This document shows, piece by piece, positions 37,548 to 47,100 of a DNA stretch of 64,000 bases. The notes beneath the pieces are model-generated. The model saw only the letters and a list, made by a program, of their open reading frames with translations, was not told where the DNA came from and ran no database searches. A program made the position numbers and the translations under genes. Position 1 is the first letter of the stretch; each line of letters begins with the position of its first letter. Origin of the DNA: Neomegalonema perideroedes DSM 15528 (GTDB taxonomy: Bacteria; Pseudomonadota; Alphaproteobacteria; Rhodobacterales; Rhodobacteraceae); assembly GCF_000374145.1 (NCBI RefSeq), contig NZ_KB893665.1, forward strand, positions 24,920 to 88,919. Reading direction: 5' to 3'.

Positions 37548-38663
37548 TCAGACCAATTCGGCCAGCATGGCGCGCTCGAAGCCCTTGGGCGCGCCGCTTT
37601 TTCCGTCGCGCGTCTTGGCGGCCCAATCAGGGTCGCTGATCAGCGCCCGGCCCACGGCGATGAGGTCGAACTCCTCGCGCTCCATGCGGCGGAGCAGCGC
37701 CTCGATCCCCGCGCTCTCGGAGGCCTCGCCGCGGAAGGCCGCGAGGAATTCGCCCGACAGCCCCACCGAGCCCACGCTGATGGTGGTCGCGCCGGTGAGC
37801 TTCTTGGCCCAGCCCGCGAGGTTCAGTCCTTCGGGGCCGTCGATCTCCGGGAATTCCGGCTCCCAGAAGCGGCGCTGCGAGCAATGCAGCACGTTCGCCC
37901 CCGCCTCGACCAGAGGCGCGAGCCAGCGCGTCATCTCCTCCGGGGAGGTCGCGAGCCGCGCGGCGTAATCCTGTCCCTTCCACTGGCTGACGCGCAGGAT
38001 GATCGGGAACTCCGGCCCCACCGCCGCTCGCGCCGCGCGCAGAATCTCGACGGCGAAGCGCGAACGCGCCTCGATGGTCGGGCCGCCCCAAAGATCGGCG
38101 CGCAGATTGGTGCCCGACCAAAAGAATTCGTCGATGAGATAGCCGTGGGCGCCATGGATCTCGACGGTGTCGAAGCCGAGGCGCTTGGCTTCGGCGGCCG
38201 CCTTGGCGAAGGCCGCGATGGCGTCGGCGACGTCCTCTTCGCTCATGGCCACGCCGCGCGGCTTGCCCGGCGCCAGAAGTCCGGAGGGGCTTTCCACCGG
38301 AGCCTCCGGCTCCCATCCGCCGCCGCCGAGGGTCGATCCGGTGTGCCAGAGCTGCGGCGCCATGCGTCCGCCCGCCGCGTGGACCTCCTCGACCACTTTG
38401 CGCCAGCCCGCCAGAGCCGCTTCGCCGTGAAAGAAGGGGATTCCCGGCTGATTGCGCGAGGCGGGGCGATCCACCACCGTTCCTTCGGAGATGATCAGCC
38501 CCACGCCGCCCTCGGCGCGACGGCGGTAATAGGCGGCGTTGGCCGGGCCGGGCGCGCCCTCCGGCGCGAGATTGCGCGTCATGGGCGCCATGACGATGCG
38601 GTTCTTCAGTTCAAGGGGACCGATGGTCAGAGGACGAAACAGAAGGTCGTTGGTCGCGGACAT
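37548..38663 (-). CDS. NADH:flavin oxidoreductase, old yellow enzyme family
   Basis: A 371-residue FMN barrel enzyme that reduces activated carbon-carbon double bonds or nitro groups with NAD(P)H. Typical features are LFRPLTIGPLELKNRIVMAPMTRN at the N-terminus, the substrate-binding pair in EIHGAHGYLIDEFFW, QLWHTG, and the C-terminal phosphate-binding FDLIAVGRALISDPDW. The physiological substrate is unknown; NemA- and YqjM-type roles (electrophile detoxification) are possibilities. Convergent with the alcohol dehydrogenase. Confidence 0.9.
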   Translation of the reverse strand: MSATNDLLFRPLTIGPLELKNRIVMAPMTRNLAPEGAPGPANAAYYRRRAEGGVGLIISEGTVVDRPASRNQPGIPFFHGEAALAGWRKVVEEVHAAGGRMAPQLWHTGSTLGGGGWEPEAPVESPSGLLAPGKPRGVAMSEEDVADAIAAFAKAAAEAKRLGFDTVEIHGAHGYLIDEFFWSGTNLRADLWGGPTIEARSRFAVEILRAARAAVGPEFPIILRVSQWKGQDYAARLATSPEEMTRWLAPLVEAGANVLHCSQRRFWEPEFPEIDGPEGLNLAGWAKKLTGATTISVGSVGLSGEFLAAFRGEASESAGIEALLRRMEREEFDLIAVGRALISDPDWAAKTRDGKSGAPKGFERAMLAELV

Positions 38664-38767
38664 AAGCGGAGACTCTTTCCGTTGTGGAGGAGCAAGAGAT
38701 ATAGCTCACACGGTCGATGTCAATCAGACGCCCCGGAGGGCGGCGCGCAGGCGGAGGAGAACGAAAG

Positions 38768-39202
38768 ATGCTCAAAGGCGTGGATCCGATGCTCGGGCCG
38801 GAGTTGCTCGCGGTTCTGGCCTCCATGGGCCATGGAGACGAAATCGTCCTCTGCGACGCCAATTTCCCGGCGGATTCCGTCGCGCGCTCGACGATCCGCG
38901 GGCGGGCGCTGCGTCTGGACTGCGACGCTCTGCGGGCGCTGAAGGCGGTGCTCTCGCTGCTGCCCCTCGACGGCTACGAGCCGGATCCGGTCCTGACCAT
39001 GCAGGTGGTGGGCGATCCGGCGGCGATCCCCGAGGCGGTCGCCCAAGCGGAGCCGCTCTTTGCGGCGGAGGGCTTCGCCTCCGCCTCTCTGGAGCGCTTC
39101 GTCTTTTACGAGCGCGCCCGCAAAGCCTACGCCGTTCTGCGCACCGGAGAGACGCGGCCTTATGGGAACTTCATCCTGCGCAAGGGCGTGATCAACCCGT
39201 AA
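38768..39202 (+). CDS. RbsD/FucU-family sugar mutarotase (FucU-like)
   Basis: A 144-residue protein: MLKGVDPMLGPELLAVLASMGHGDEIVL with the conserved histidine, DANFPADS and the C-terminal YGNFILRKGVI. These match L-fucose mutarotase FucU, which interconverts alpha and beta anomers. No fucose genes are adjacent; it stands alone between the flavin reductase and the sulfate operon. ATG 38768 has GGAGGAGAACGAAAG upstream. Substrate (fucose versus another pyranose) is not determined. Confidence 0.88.
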   Translation: MLKGVDPMLGPELLAVLASMGHGDEIVLCDANFPADSVARSTIRGRALRLDCDALRALKAVLSLLPLDGYEPDPVLTMQVVGDPAAIPEAVAQAEPLFAAEGFASASLERFVFYERARKAYAVLRTGETRPYGNFILRKGVINP

Positions 39203-39546
39203 AGCTCCGCTTTCGCGGGCTCCTCCGTCTGATCGATCCTCTGTCACATCGGCGCCGAGGCTGGCCCTCGGGGGCGCCCCGTCGTTTGCGGCCGAACTCC
39301 GCAGAGGGCGCGCGCCGTCGCGCCCGCCTCTCGGATCCGTCAGAGATCGCGACATATCCATATGCTGAAATCACATGGCGGAAGGCGGTCAAAACCCTTC
39401 CCAAGCCCCGAGATTTCATATGTTCTTTTCGCAGAAAGACGAAGCCTTCGCAGAAATTGGAATAAGCAATCCGCAAAGACTTTGTTTCTGAGGGATTGGG
39501 GTTTTGTTAGCGGCTGACGCACAGGAACGGGAAAAGGCGATCCTTC
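39203..39546 (+). promoter_or_regulatory. 344-base control region of the sulfate operon
   Basis: No gene is visible. The first half is GC-rich with several small inverted repeats; the second half (from about 39345) is AT-rich. Two copies of TTCGCAGAAA lie at 39428-39437 and 39447-39456, a 19-base period, and could be binding sites for the CysB-like protein encoded at the operon's end. This is inference; CysB sites are poorly defined. Confidence 0.45.
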
Positions 39547-40557
39547 ATGCGCGACTATCTCAAGACCGCGGCTCTGGCCGCGCTTCTGGCGACCGCTTCG
39601 GCTCAGGCCTTCGCGGCCTCCATCACCCTGCTGAACGTCTCTTACGATCCCACGCGCGAATTCTATCAGGAATATAACGCGCATTTCAGCAAGCTCTGGA
39701 AGGACAAGACCGGAGACGACGTCACCATCCGCCAGTCGCATGGCGGCTCAGGCAAACAGGCGCGCTCCGTCATCGAGGGGCTGGAGGCCGACGTGGTCAC
39801 CCTCGCCCTCGCTTATGACGTCGACGCCCTGCGCCTCTACGGCCGCAATCTCCTCTCCGAGGGCTGGATCGACAAGCTCGCCGACAACTCCGCCCCCTAC
39901 ACCTCGACCATCGTCTTCCTCGTCCGCAAGGGCAATCCCAAGGGGATTCAGGACTGGGACGATCTGGTCAAGCCGGGCGTCGAGGTCATCACGCCCAATC
40001 CCAAGACTTCGGGCGGCGCGCGCTGGAATTATCTCGCGGCCTGGGGCTACGCCCTGCGCCAGCCTGGCGCAGACGCGGCGGCGGCTCAGAAATTCGTCGG
40101 CGACATCTTCCGCAACGTGAAGGTGCTCGACACCGGGGCGCGCGGCTCGACGACGACCTTCGTCGAGCGCGGCATCGGCGACGTGCTGCTGGCCTGGGAG
40201 AACGAGGCTTACCTCGCCATCAACGAGCTGGGCCCGGAGAAATTCGAGATCGTGACGCCCTCGCTCTCCATCTTGGCGGAGCCCTCGGTGGCGGTGGTGG
40301 ACGGCAACGTCGACCGCCATGGGACGCGCGACGCGGCGACGGCCTATCTGACGGAGCTCTACAGCCCCGAGGGCCAAGAGATCGCGGCCAAGCATTACTA
40401 TCGTCCGCGCAATCCCGAAGTCCTCGCCAAATACGCCGACAGCTTCGCCGACGTCGAGCTGTTCACCATCGACGAAGTCTTCGGCGGATGGACCAAGGCT
40501 CAGGACGAACATTTCTCAGATGGCGGCATCTTCGATCAAATTTACACGGTCAGGTGA
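39547..40557 (+). CDS. Sulfate/thiosulfate-binding periplasmic protein, copy 1
   Basis: A 336-residue secreted binding protein: signal [20 protein letters not shown] with cleavage after FAA, then [42 protein letters not shown] and [18 protein letters not shown], signatures of Sbp/CysP. It captures sulfate or thiosulfate for the CysTWA importer. First gene of a six-gene operon with cysT, cysW, cysA and a cysB-like gene. It is followed by a second, clearly related binding protein, so the two may differ in ligand. Confidence 0.92.
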   Translation: MRDYLKTAALAALLATASAQAFAASITLLNVSYDPTREFYQEYNAHFSKLWKDKTGDDVTIRQSHGGSGKQARSVIEGLEADVVTLALAYDVDALRLYGRNLLSEGWIDKLADNSAPYTSTIVFLVRKGNPKGIQDWDDLVKPGVEVITPNPKTSGGARWNYLAAWGYALRQPGADAAAAQKFVGDIFRNVKVLDTGARGSTTTFVERGIGDVLLAWENEAYLAINELGPEKFEIVTPSLSILAEPSVAVVDGNVDRHGTRDAATAYLTELYSPEGQEIAAKHYYRPRNPEVLAKYADSFADVELFTIDEVFGGWTKAQDEHFSDGGIFDQIYTVR

Positions 40558-40622
40558 GGAAGCCGCCGCGAGGAGGGGGCTCTCCCCTCCTCCATAGACC
40601 GAACGCAGGAAAGGCCTTTCCC

Positions 40623-41648
40623 ATGCTCATGACTCGTCGCGCTCTTTGGGCGCTCTTCGGCGCCTTCGCCGTCGCGCCCCTGGCGCCTTCGGTTCAGGCG
40701 CAGACTTCCGAGCCGATCACGCTGTTGAACGTCTCCTACGACATCTCGCGCGAGCTGTATAAGGAGATCAATCCGGCCTTCAGCGCCTATTGGAAGGCGA
40801 AGACCGGACAGGACGTCACGGTGAATCAATCGCATGGCGGCTCCAGCAAGCAGGCCGGCTCAGTGCTGAACGGCCTTGAAGCCGACGTCATCACCATGAA
40901 CCAGTCGCCGGACATCGACGTCCTTCTGAGCCGTCCCGGCCTGATCGCGCCCGACTGGCGCGAGAAATTCCCGAACGGCGCCGCCCCCTACTCCACCGTT
41001 TCGGTCTTCATCGTCCGCAAGGGCAATCCGAAGAACATTCAGGACTGGAGCGATCTGACCGGCGACGTGCAAGTGGTCGTGCCCAATCCCAAGACCTCGG
41101 GCAACGGCCGCTACACCTATCTCGCGGCCTGGGGCTACGGGCTGGAGCAGAACGGCGGCGACGAAGCCAAGGCTTACGATTTCGTGAAGGCCGTCTTCGA
41201 CAACGTGCCCATCCTCGACGGCGGCGGACGCGGCGCCACCACCAGCTTCGCCCAGCGCGACATCGGCGACGTGCTGATCACCTTCGAGAACGAATCCGCC
41301 GCCCTCGCGGCCGAATTCGGCGCGGATAAGTTCGAGGTGGTTTATCCTTCGCTCAGCGTCGGGGCGCCGGCGCCCGTGGCGGTGGTCGAGGGCGTGGCCA
41401 AGGCGCGCGGCACGCTGGAGCAGGCGACGGGTTATCTGAATTTCCTCTATACGCCCGAGGCTCAGGAGATCATCGCCAATCGGCAATTCCGGCCGAGCGA
41501 TCCCGAAGTCTTCGCCCGTCACGCCGAAACCTTCCCTGAAATCAAGACTCTCTCGGTCGAAACCGATCTCGGCGGCTGGCCCAAGGCGCAGGAGACTCAT
41601 TTCGCCGACGGCGGCTTCTACGACAAGATCATGGCGGAGCGGCGCTGA
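40623..41648 (+). CDS. Sulfate/thiosulfate-binding periplasmic protein, copy 2
   Basis: A 341-residue paralogue of the preceding gene: LLNVSYDISRELYKEINPAF, QSHGGSSKQAGSVLNGLEADVIT, NPKTSGNGRYTYLAAWGYGL. The signal peptide (MLMTRRALWALFGAFAVAPL) is Sec-like with cleavage near VQA-QT. Differences at equivalent positions (LALAYDVD versus MNQSPDID) suggest ligand or affinity divergence. ATG 40623 follows AGGAAAGG. The stop shares one base with the cysT start (TGATG). Confidence 0.92.
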   Translation: MLMTRRALWALFGAFAVAPLAPSVQAQTSEPITLLNVSYDISRELYKEINPAFSAYWKAKTGQDVTVNQSHGGSSKQAGSVLNGLEADVITMNQSPDIDVLLSRPGLIAPDWREKFPNGAAPYSTVSVFIVRKGNPKNIQDWSDLTGDVQVVVPNPKTSGNGRYTYLAAWGYGLEQNGGDEAKAYDFVKAVFDNVPILDGGGRGATTSFAQRDIGDVLITFENESAALAAEFGADKFEVVYPSLSVGAPAPVAVVEGVAKARGTLEQATGYLNFLYTPEAQEIIANRQFRPSDPEVFARHAETFPEIKTLSVETDLGGWPKAQETHFADGGFYDKIMAERR

Positions 41649-42658
41649 TGGCGGAGGCGGCTCTTCAGCAAGGCGTCGCCGCAAGGCGAGGCTTCGGAGG
41701 GCCCGCTCTTTGGGCGGGCCTTCTCCTCGTCGGCGCGGCGGTGTTTTTCGCATCTCGGGGCGGGCTCGTCCCGAGCGGCCTGATTTTGGCGCTTTACGCG
41801 CTCTTCGCCCTGCTGGGAGTCGCTCTGGCTAAGGCCAGAAGCCGGGTTCTGCCCGGCTTCCGGCTGACTTTGGCGATCACGATCTTGATGCTCTTTCTGA
41901 TCATCCTGATCCCGCTCTCGGCGGTCTTCATCAACACCGCCCAACTCAGCTGGAGCCAAATCTGGTCCGCGATCAGCGCTCCGCGCGCCGTGGCCAGCTA
42001 TAAGCTCAGCTTCGGAGCCTCCTTGCTGGCGGCGGCGGTGAACGTGGTCTTCGGCCTGATCCTCGCTTGGGCGATCACCCGTTACCGCTTCCCCGGCCGC
42101 AAGCTCGTGGACGCGCTGATCGATCTGCCCTTCGCCCTGCCCACCGCCGTGGCGGGCATCGCCCTCACCGCGCTTTACGCCAAAAACGGCTGGTTCGGGG
42201 CCTTTCTTGAGGGACAGCTTGGGATCAAGATCGCCTTTTCGCAATTGGGCGTTCTGGTGGCTTTGATCTTCATCGGCCTGCCTTTCGTGGTCCGCACCGT
42301 CCAGCCCGTGCTGGAGGATCTCGACGCCGAATATGAAGAAGCCGCCGCCTCGCTCGGGGCGAACCGCGCTCAGACGATCTGGCGCGTGGTGCTTCCGGCG
42401 CTTTATCCGGCGCTGCTGACCGGCTTCGCCATGGCCTTCGCCCGGGCGCTCGGAGAATACGGCTCGGTGATCTTCATCGCGGGCAATATTCCGCTGGTCT
42501 CCGAAATCACGCCGCTGATCATCATCACCAAGCTTGAGCAATATGACTACGCCGGGGCTACGGCCATCGCCGCCGTCATGCTCGTCGTCTCCTTCGCGCT
42601 GCTGCTCGCCATCAACGCTTTGCAGGTCTGGTCCGCGCGGCGGACGGAAAGGAGCTGA
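41648..42658 (+). CDS. cysT: Sulfate ABC transporter permease CysT (CysU)
   Basis: A 336-residue inner-membrane permease. The core has the expected six segments with the EAA loop EEAAASLGANRAQTIWRVVLP. It is about 50 residues longer than usual because of an N-terminal extension with two extra hydrophobic stretches (PALWAGLLLVGAAVFFASRGG and PSGLILALYALFALLGVAL). It pairs with CysW. Start at ATG 41648 overlaps the upstream stop. Confidence 0.92.
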   Translation: MAEAALQQGVAARRGFGGPALWAGLLLVGAAVFFASRGGLVPSGLILALYALFALLGVALAKARSRVLPGFRLTLAITILMLFLIILIPLSAVFINTAQLSWSQIWSAISAPRAVASYKLSFGASLLAAAVNVVFGLILAWAITRYRFPGRKLVDALIDLPFALPTAVAGIALTALYAKNGWFGAFLEGQLGIKIAFSQLGVLVALIFIGLPFVVRTVQPVLEDLDAEYEEAAASLGANRAQTIWRVVLPALYPALLTGFAMAFARALGEYGSVIFIAGNIPLVSEITPLIIITKLEQYDYAGATAIAAVMLVVSFALLLAINALQVWSARRTERS

Positions 42659-42661
42659 ACC

Positions 42662-43540
42662 ATGGCCGGAGGAACCGCATCTCTCTACGCCCGGGGCCGG
42701 GAAACCCAGCGCGGAGCCACGCAAGATCCGGCTTGGGCGAAATGGACCATCATCGGGCTTGGCCTCGCCTTTTTCGCGCTGTTTCTGCTGGCGCCTCTGG
42801 CGCTGGTCTTCACCGAGGCCCTCCGCAGGGGCTGGGGCGCCTATCTCAAGGCGCTGACCGAGCCGGACGCGCTCTCCGCCATCCGCCTGACGCTGCTCGC
42901 CGCCGCCATCGCGGTGCCGGTGAACCTCGTCTTCGGCGTCGCGGCCTCATGGCTCATCGCCAAACATCGCTTTCGCGGGCGCACCCTGCTCACCACCCTG
43001 ATCGACTTGCCTTTCTCGGTCTCGCCGGTCATCGCGGGTCTGGTCTATGTGCTGGTCTTCAGCTCTCAGGGATGGCTTGGGCCCTGGCTTCAGGAAAGCG
43101 GCTATAAGATCATCTTCGCGGTGCCGGGCATCGTGCTGGCCACCGTCTTCGTGACCTTCCCCTTCATCGCCCGCGAGCTGATCCCGCTCATGGAGGCGCA
43201 GGGCACCGAAGAGGAAGAGGCCGCCGTCGTGCTCGGCGCCGGGGGGCTCACCACCTTTCTGCGGGTGACCCTGCCCAACGTCAAATGGGGCTTGCTCTAC
43301 GGCGTGATCCTCTGCAACGCCCGCGCCATGGGCGAATTCGGCGCGGTCTCCGTCGTCTCGGGGCATATCCGCGGCCTGACCAACACCATGCCGCTCCATG
43401 TCGAGATTCTGTATAACGAATATCAATTCTCCGCCGCCTTCGCCGTGGCCTCGCTGCTGGCTTTGCTGGCTCTGGTCACGCTGCTGATCAAGACGGTCGT
43501 CGAATGGCGCGTCGCCCGCGCCCAGCGGGAAGGAGCCTGA
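42662..43540 (+). CDS. cysW: Sulfate ABC transporter permease CysW
   Basis: A 292-residue permease of normal CysW length with six hydrophobic segments. The EAA loop reads [20 protein letters not shown], and [15 protein letters not shown] and [16 protein letters not shown] are family-typical. It begins three bases after the cysT stop with AAAGGAGC as ribosome site, and forms the heterodimeric channel for sulfate with CysT. Confidence 0.93.
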   Translation: MAGGTASLYARGRETQRGATQDPAWAKWTIIGLGLAFFALFLLAPLALVFTEALRRGWGAYLKALTEPDALSAIRLTLLAAAIAVPVNLVFGVAASWLIAKHRFRGRTLLTTLIDLPFSVSPVIAGLVYVLVFSSQGWLGPWLQESGYKIIFAVPGIVLATVFVTFPFIARELIPLMEAQGTEEEEAAVVLGAGGLTTFLRVTLPNVKWGLLYGVILCNARAMGEFGAVSVVSGHIRGLTNTMPLHVEILYNEYQFSAAFAVASLLALLALVTLLIKTVVEWRVARAQREGA

Positions 43541-43542
43541 TC

Positions 43543-44616
43543 ATGAGCATCCGCGTCGAGCATATCAACAAGCGCTTCGGCGATTTCACCGCCCTCAACG
43601 ACGTCACGCTGGACGTGCCGGACGGCAAGCTGACCGCGCTGCTCGGGCCTTCCGGCTGCGGCAAGACCACGCTTTTGCGCGTCATCGCCGGTCTGGAGCA
43701 GGCCGATTCCGGCCGCATCCTCTTCAACGGCGAAGATTCCTCCCGCGCCCATGTCCGCGAGCGCAATGTGGGCTTCGTCTTCCAGCATTACGCCCTCTTT
43801 CGCCATATGACGGTCTTCGAGAACGTCGCCTTCGGCCTCAGGGTCAAGCCGCGCCGCGAGCGGCCTTCGGATTCCGAGATCCGGGCCAAGGTCACGCGGC
43901 TGCTGGAGCTGGTGCATCTGGATTGGCTTGGGCATCGTTATCCGGCGCAGTTGTCGGGCGGCCAGCGTCAGCGCATCGCTCTGGCGCGGGCTCTGGCGGT
44001 GGAGCCGCGGGTTCTGCTGCTCGACGAGCCCTTCGGCGCGCTCGACGCCAAGGTCCGCAAGGATCTGCGCCGCTGGCTGCGCGATCTGCATCATCAGCTT
44101 GGCCTGACCTCCATCTTCGTGACCCATGATCAGGAGGAGGCTCTCGAACTGGCGGATCAGGTGGTGCTCATCAACAAGGGCGCCGTCGAGCAGGTGGGAG
44201 AGCCCGCTCAAGTCTATTCCCAGCCCGCGACGCCCTTCGTGCAAAGCTTCCTCGGCCATTCCAACCTCTTCGAGGGACGGGTGGTCTCCGGGGCTCTGCA
44301 AGTCGAGGACGGCGGGCTCGCCCTGCCTGCGGGCTCGGGCGCCGAGGGCGCGCGGGTGGCGGCCTATGTGCGGCCGCATGAATTCCATGTGACGCGCGAG
44401 ACCTCCGGGCCGGGCATAGAGGCTAAAGTGGCGCGGGCTCTGGAGCTTGGCGCTTTGGCGCGGATCGAGCTGGTGGGCGCCCGCAGCGGCCGTCCCTTCG
44501 AAGCCGAGATTCCTAAGCGCGAGCTGGCGCAATTGGCTCTGGCGCCCGGCGAGACCGTGCGGCTCGTCCCCGACGCGCTCCGCGTCTTCCCGGCGCAGGA
44601 GGTCGCGGCGGAATGA
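43543..44616 (+). CDS. cysA: Sulfate ABC transporter ATP-binding protein
   Basis: A 357-residue ATPase: [19 protein letters not shown], Walker [10 protein letters not shown], signature [14 protein letters not shown], Walker [18 protein letters not shown]-loop FVTHDQEEA, then a C-terminal TOBE-like region. ATG 43543 with AAGGAGCC upstream is preferred over an upstream in-frame ATG that overlaps cysW. The stop overlaps the cysB start by four bases. Confidence 0.94.
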   Translation: MSIRVEHINKRFGDFTALNDVTLDVPDGKLTALLGPSGCGKTTLLRVIAGLEQADSGRILFNGEDSSRAHVRERNVGFVFQHYALFRHMTVFENVAFGLRVKPRRERPSDSEIRAKVTRLLELVHLDWLGHRYPAQLSGGQRQRIALARALAVEPRVLLLDEPFGALDAKVRKDLRRWLRDLHHQLGLTSIFVTHDQEEALELADQVVLINKGAVEQVGEPAQVYSQPATPFVQSFLGHSNLFEGRVVSGALQVEDGGLALPAGSGAEGARVAAYVRPHEFHVTRETSGPGIEAKVARALELGALARIELVGARSGRPFEAEIPKRELAQLALAPGETVRLVPDALRVFPAQEVAAE

Positions 44617-45554
44617 ATCTTCAGCAAATCCGAATCCTGCGCGAGACCGTGCGGCGCAATTTCAACCTCACCGAGGCGGCTCAGGCTCTGGCCACCTCGC
44701 AATCGGGTCTGAGCCGGCATATCAAGGATCTCGAATATGAGCTGGGCGTGGAGATCTTCGTGCGCCACGGCAAACGCTTCCTCGGGCTGACCGAGGCGGG
44801 GCGCGAGATCCTCGTCCACGCCGAGCGCATCCTGACCGACGCCGAGAACATCCGCCGGGTGGCCTCGCAATTGCGCAGCGCCGATCAGGGGGTTCTGGTG
44901 GTGGCCACCACCCATACGCAGGCGCGCTACGCGCTTCAGCCCGCCGTGGCGGCCTTCCGCCGCGAATTCCCGCGCGTGAAGCTCACGCTGCACCAGACCA
45001 GCCCGACCGGCATCCTCAATATGCTGCTCGAAGGCCGCGCGGACATCGGCGTCTCCACCGAGAAGGTCGCCGATCATCCCGACGTCGCCGCCTTCCCCTA
45101 TTACCGCTGGCGCCATACGGTGATCGCGCCGCGCGGCCACGAGCTGGAGGGAACGAAGCGCCTGACCCTCGCCGAACTCGCCCGCTGGCCGATCATCACC
45201 TATCATGAGGGCTTCACCGGGCGCGGGATGATCGACCGCGTCTTCGCCGAGGCGGGCGAGCGGCCGGAGATCGTCATGGAGGCGCTCGACGCCGACGTGA
45301 TCAAGGATTACGTGGCGCTCGGCGTGGGCGTGGGGATCGTGGCCTCCATGGCGGTCAAGCAGCCCGACGAGCGGCTGGCGGCTCTGGACGGCGGCCATCT
45401 CTTCGATGAAAGCACGGCCCATATCGCCATCCGGCGCGGACGCTACATGCGCGGCTTCGCCTATCGCTTCCTTGAGATCTGCCGTCCGGAATTGCGCGAG
45501 GAGACCGTGCGCACCGAGATGACTCCCGCCCTCGCGGCCTCGGAGATCGTCTAG
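44613..45554 (+). CDS. cysB: LysR-family regulator of sulfur assimilation (CysB/Cbl type)
   Basis: A 313-residue LysR regulator. The N-terminal helix-turn-helix is [26 protein letters not shown]; the effector domain carries [17 protein letters not shown] and [25 protein letters not shown], typical of CysB, which senses O- or N-acetylserine and sulfate status. It is the last gene of the sulfate operon, overlapping cysA by four bases, so its level follows operon expression. Cbl is the alternative name. Confidence 0.9.
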   Translation: MNLQQIRILRETVRRNFNLTEAAQALATSQSGLSRHIKDLEYELGVEIFVRHGKRFLGLTEAGREILVHAERILTDAENIRRVASQLRSADQGVLVVATTHTQARYALQPAVAAFRREFPRVKLTLHQTSPTGILNMLLEGRADIGVSTEKVADHPDVAAFPYYRWRHTVIAPRGHELEGTKRLTLAELARWPIITYHEGFTGRGMIDRVFAEAGERPEIVMEALDADVIKDYVALGVGVGIVASMAVKQPDERLAALDGGHLFDESTAHIAIRRGRYMRGFAYRFLEICRPELREETVRTEMTPALAASEIV

Positions 45555-45557
45555 AAT

Positions 45558-46049
45558 TCAGCCCGCGGCGGGGTCGTGCTCGGCTTTGCGGATCCAGCCG
45601 CCTTCCGGGGTTTCGGCCCAATAGACGGCTTTCAGCCCCGCCGCCTTGGCCGCGCGCCATTGGCCGCGCGCCGCCGCCAGAGCCTCTTCGTCCGCCTCCT
45701 GAAACAAAAGGCAGATCCGCGCCAGCCCCTCGGGCGGCGCCGAAAGGTCGCAAAAGCCGCCCGCCGTCAGACAGAGGATCTGCGCCCCGTTGGGGATCTC
45801 CGGCCCGGCGGAGATCCAGATGGGCTGAAGCGCGGCCTCCCCGTCGGCGGCGGAGCCGTGCGGCAGAAAGGAATCCTCGCGATAGGTCCAGAGCCTTTCG
45901 CTCGCCGCCGCGACCTGAGCCTCGTCGCCGAGCCGCACGACGGCGCGCCAGCCGCGCGCGAGGATCTTCTCTAAAAGATCGACCAACAGACGCTCGGGCG
46001 CCTGCTGAACCAGATGATAAAACCAGACTTCCGGCGCGCTCACGGCCAT
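45558..46049 (-). CDS. holC: DNA polymerase III chi subunit
   Basis: A 163-residue protein with the HolC pattern: VWFYHLVQQAPERLLVDLLEKILARGWRAVV, LWTYREDSFLPHG and late WRAAKAAGLKAVYWAETPEGGWIRK. Chi links the clamp loader to single-strand-binding protein at the replication fork. The start lies inside the 3' end of hemF (10-base overlap), so the genes are cotranscribed. Its stop is three bases from the convergent cysB stop. Confidence 0.88.
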   Translation of the reverse strand: MAVSAPEVWFYHLVQQAPERLLVDLLEKILARGWRAVVRLGDEAQVAAASERLWTYREDSFLPHGSAADGEAALQPIWISAGPEIPNGAQILCLTAGGFCDLSAPPEGLARICLLFQEADEEALAAARGQWRAAKAAGLKAVYWAETPEGGWIRKAEHDPAAG

Positions 46050-46957
46050 TTCGCTTCAGGCGGCAGACTCATCAGCACCGCCTCGGGATTATGGCCGCTC
46101 TCCAGCCCGAAACGGGTGCCGCGATCATAGAGCAGATTGAATTCGGCGTAGAGGCCGCGATGGATCAATTGACGCTCGCGCTCCTCCGGCGTGAAGGGCT
46201 CGCGGCTGCGGGCCGCCGCCAGAGGCAGGAAGGCTGCGAGGCATCCCCGGCCCACGGCCTGCGTGAAAGCGAAATCCGCCTCCCAGTCGCCGCTGTTGAG
46301 ATCGTCGTAGAAGATCCCGCCCACGCCCCGCGCCCGGTTCCGATGAGGGATGAAGAAATATTCGTCCGCCCAAGCCTTGAAGCGGGCGTAATATTCCGGG
46401 TCATGGGCGTCGCAGGCGGATTTCAGCCCCGCATGAAAGGCCGCCGTGTCCTCGTCGAAGGGAAGGGCCGGATTCAGATCCGAGCCGCCGCCGAACCACC
46501 AGGCGCCGGGCGTCCAGAACATGCGGGTGTTCATATGAAAGGCGGGCGCGCGCGGATTGCGCATATGCGCCACGAGGCTCACGCCCGAGGCCCAGAAGCG
46601 CGGATCCTCGGAGATCCCCGGAACTTGGCGCGCCGCCATGGCCGCCTGAGCCTTCGGCGCGAGCCGCCCATGCACCGCCGAGACGTTGACGCCCACCTTC
46701 TCGAAGACGCGCCCTCCGCGCATCACGGCCATGAGTCCGCCGCCGCCCGGAGATCCGTCCTCGCCGCGCCGCTCGGTGGGGGTCAGCGCGAAACGCCCCG
46801 CCGGAAGCTCGGAGGCCTGTCCGTCCTCCAGAGCCTCGAAAGCGTCGAGGAACATCCGGTGCAGCTCGCGAAACCAGACCTCGGCGCGCGCCTTGCGCGC
46901 CTCGCCTTCCGGCAGAGCGGCGGCGGGCAGCGGCTGAGCGAAGGACGAAAGGGACAT
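46040..46957 (-). CDS. hemF: Oxygen-dependent coproporphyrinogen III oxidase
   Basis: A 305-residue enzyme of normal HemF length, catalysing oxidative decarboxylation of coproporphyrinogen III to protoporphyrinogen IX in heme synthesis. Diagnostic strings are FEKVGVNVSAVHG, NPRAPAFHMNTRMF, WWFGGGSDLNP, RGVGGIFYDDLN and the C-terminal RQLIHRGLYAEFNLLYDRGTRFGL. ATG 46957 follows AGGAGCGCCGCAG. It requires oxygen, so the organism makes heme aerobically. Repeat copy 4 lies just upstream. Confidence 0.95.
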   Translation of the reverse strand: MSLSSFAQPLPAAALPEGEARKARAEVWFRELHRMFLDAFEALEDGQASELPAGRFALTPTERRGEDGSPGGGGLMAVMRGGRVFEKVGVNVSAVHGRLAPKAQAAMAARQVPGISEDPRFWASGVSLVAHMRNPRAPAFHMNTRMFWTPGAWWFGGGSDLNPALPFDEDTAAFHAGLKSACDAHDPEYYARFKAWADEYFFIPHRNRARGVGGIFYDDLNSGDWEADFAFTQAVGRGCLAAFLPLAAARSREPFTPEERERQLIHRGLYAEFNLLYDRGTRFGLESGHNPEAVLMSLPPEAKWP

Positions 46958-46977
46958 CTGCGGCGCTCCTCGATCCT

Positions 46978-47078
46978 GGAGCGTTTTCCAGCGAAGCCGA
47001 AGGACTTCGCGTCGTGAAAACGCGACCACAAGAGAAATCGGAGCGTCCGGGCGGCCCCACATGGCCGGACGACGCTCT
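46978..47078 (-). repeat. Palindromic intergenic element, copy 4 (inverted, diverged)
   Basis: In reverse orientation it begins GGAGCGTTTTCCAGCGAAGCC and continues GACTTCGCGTCGTGAAAACGCGACC, the complement of the hairpin half of copies 1-3; the other half (GGAGCGTCCGGGCGG... GACGCTCT) is diverged. It separates two codirectional genes, AGE and hemF, and does not provide a stop. About 101 bases. Confidence 0.75.
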
Positions 47079-47100
47079 CGGGGGAAAATCCGCTCCGGTC

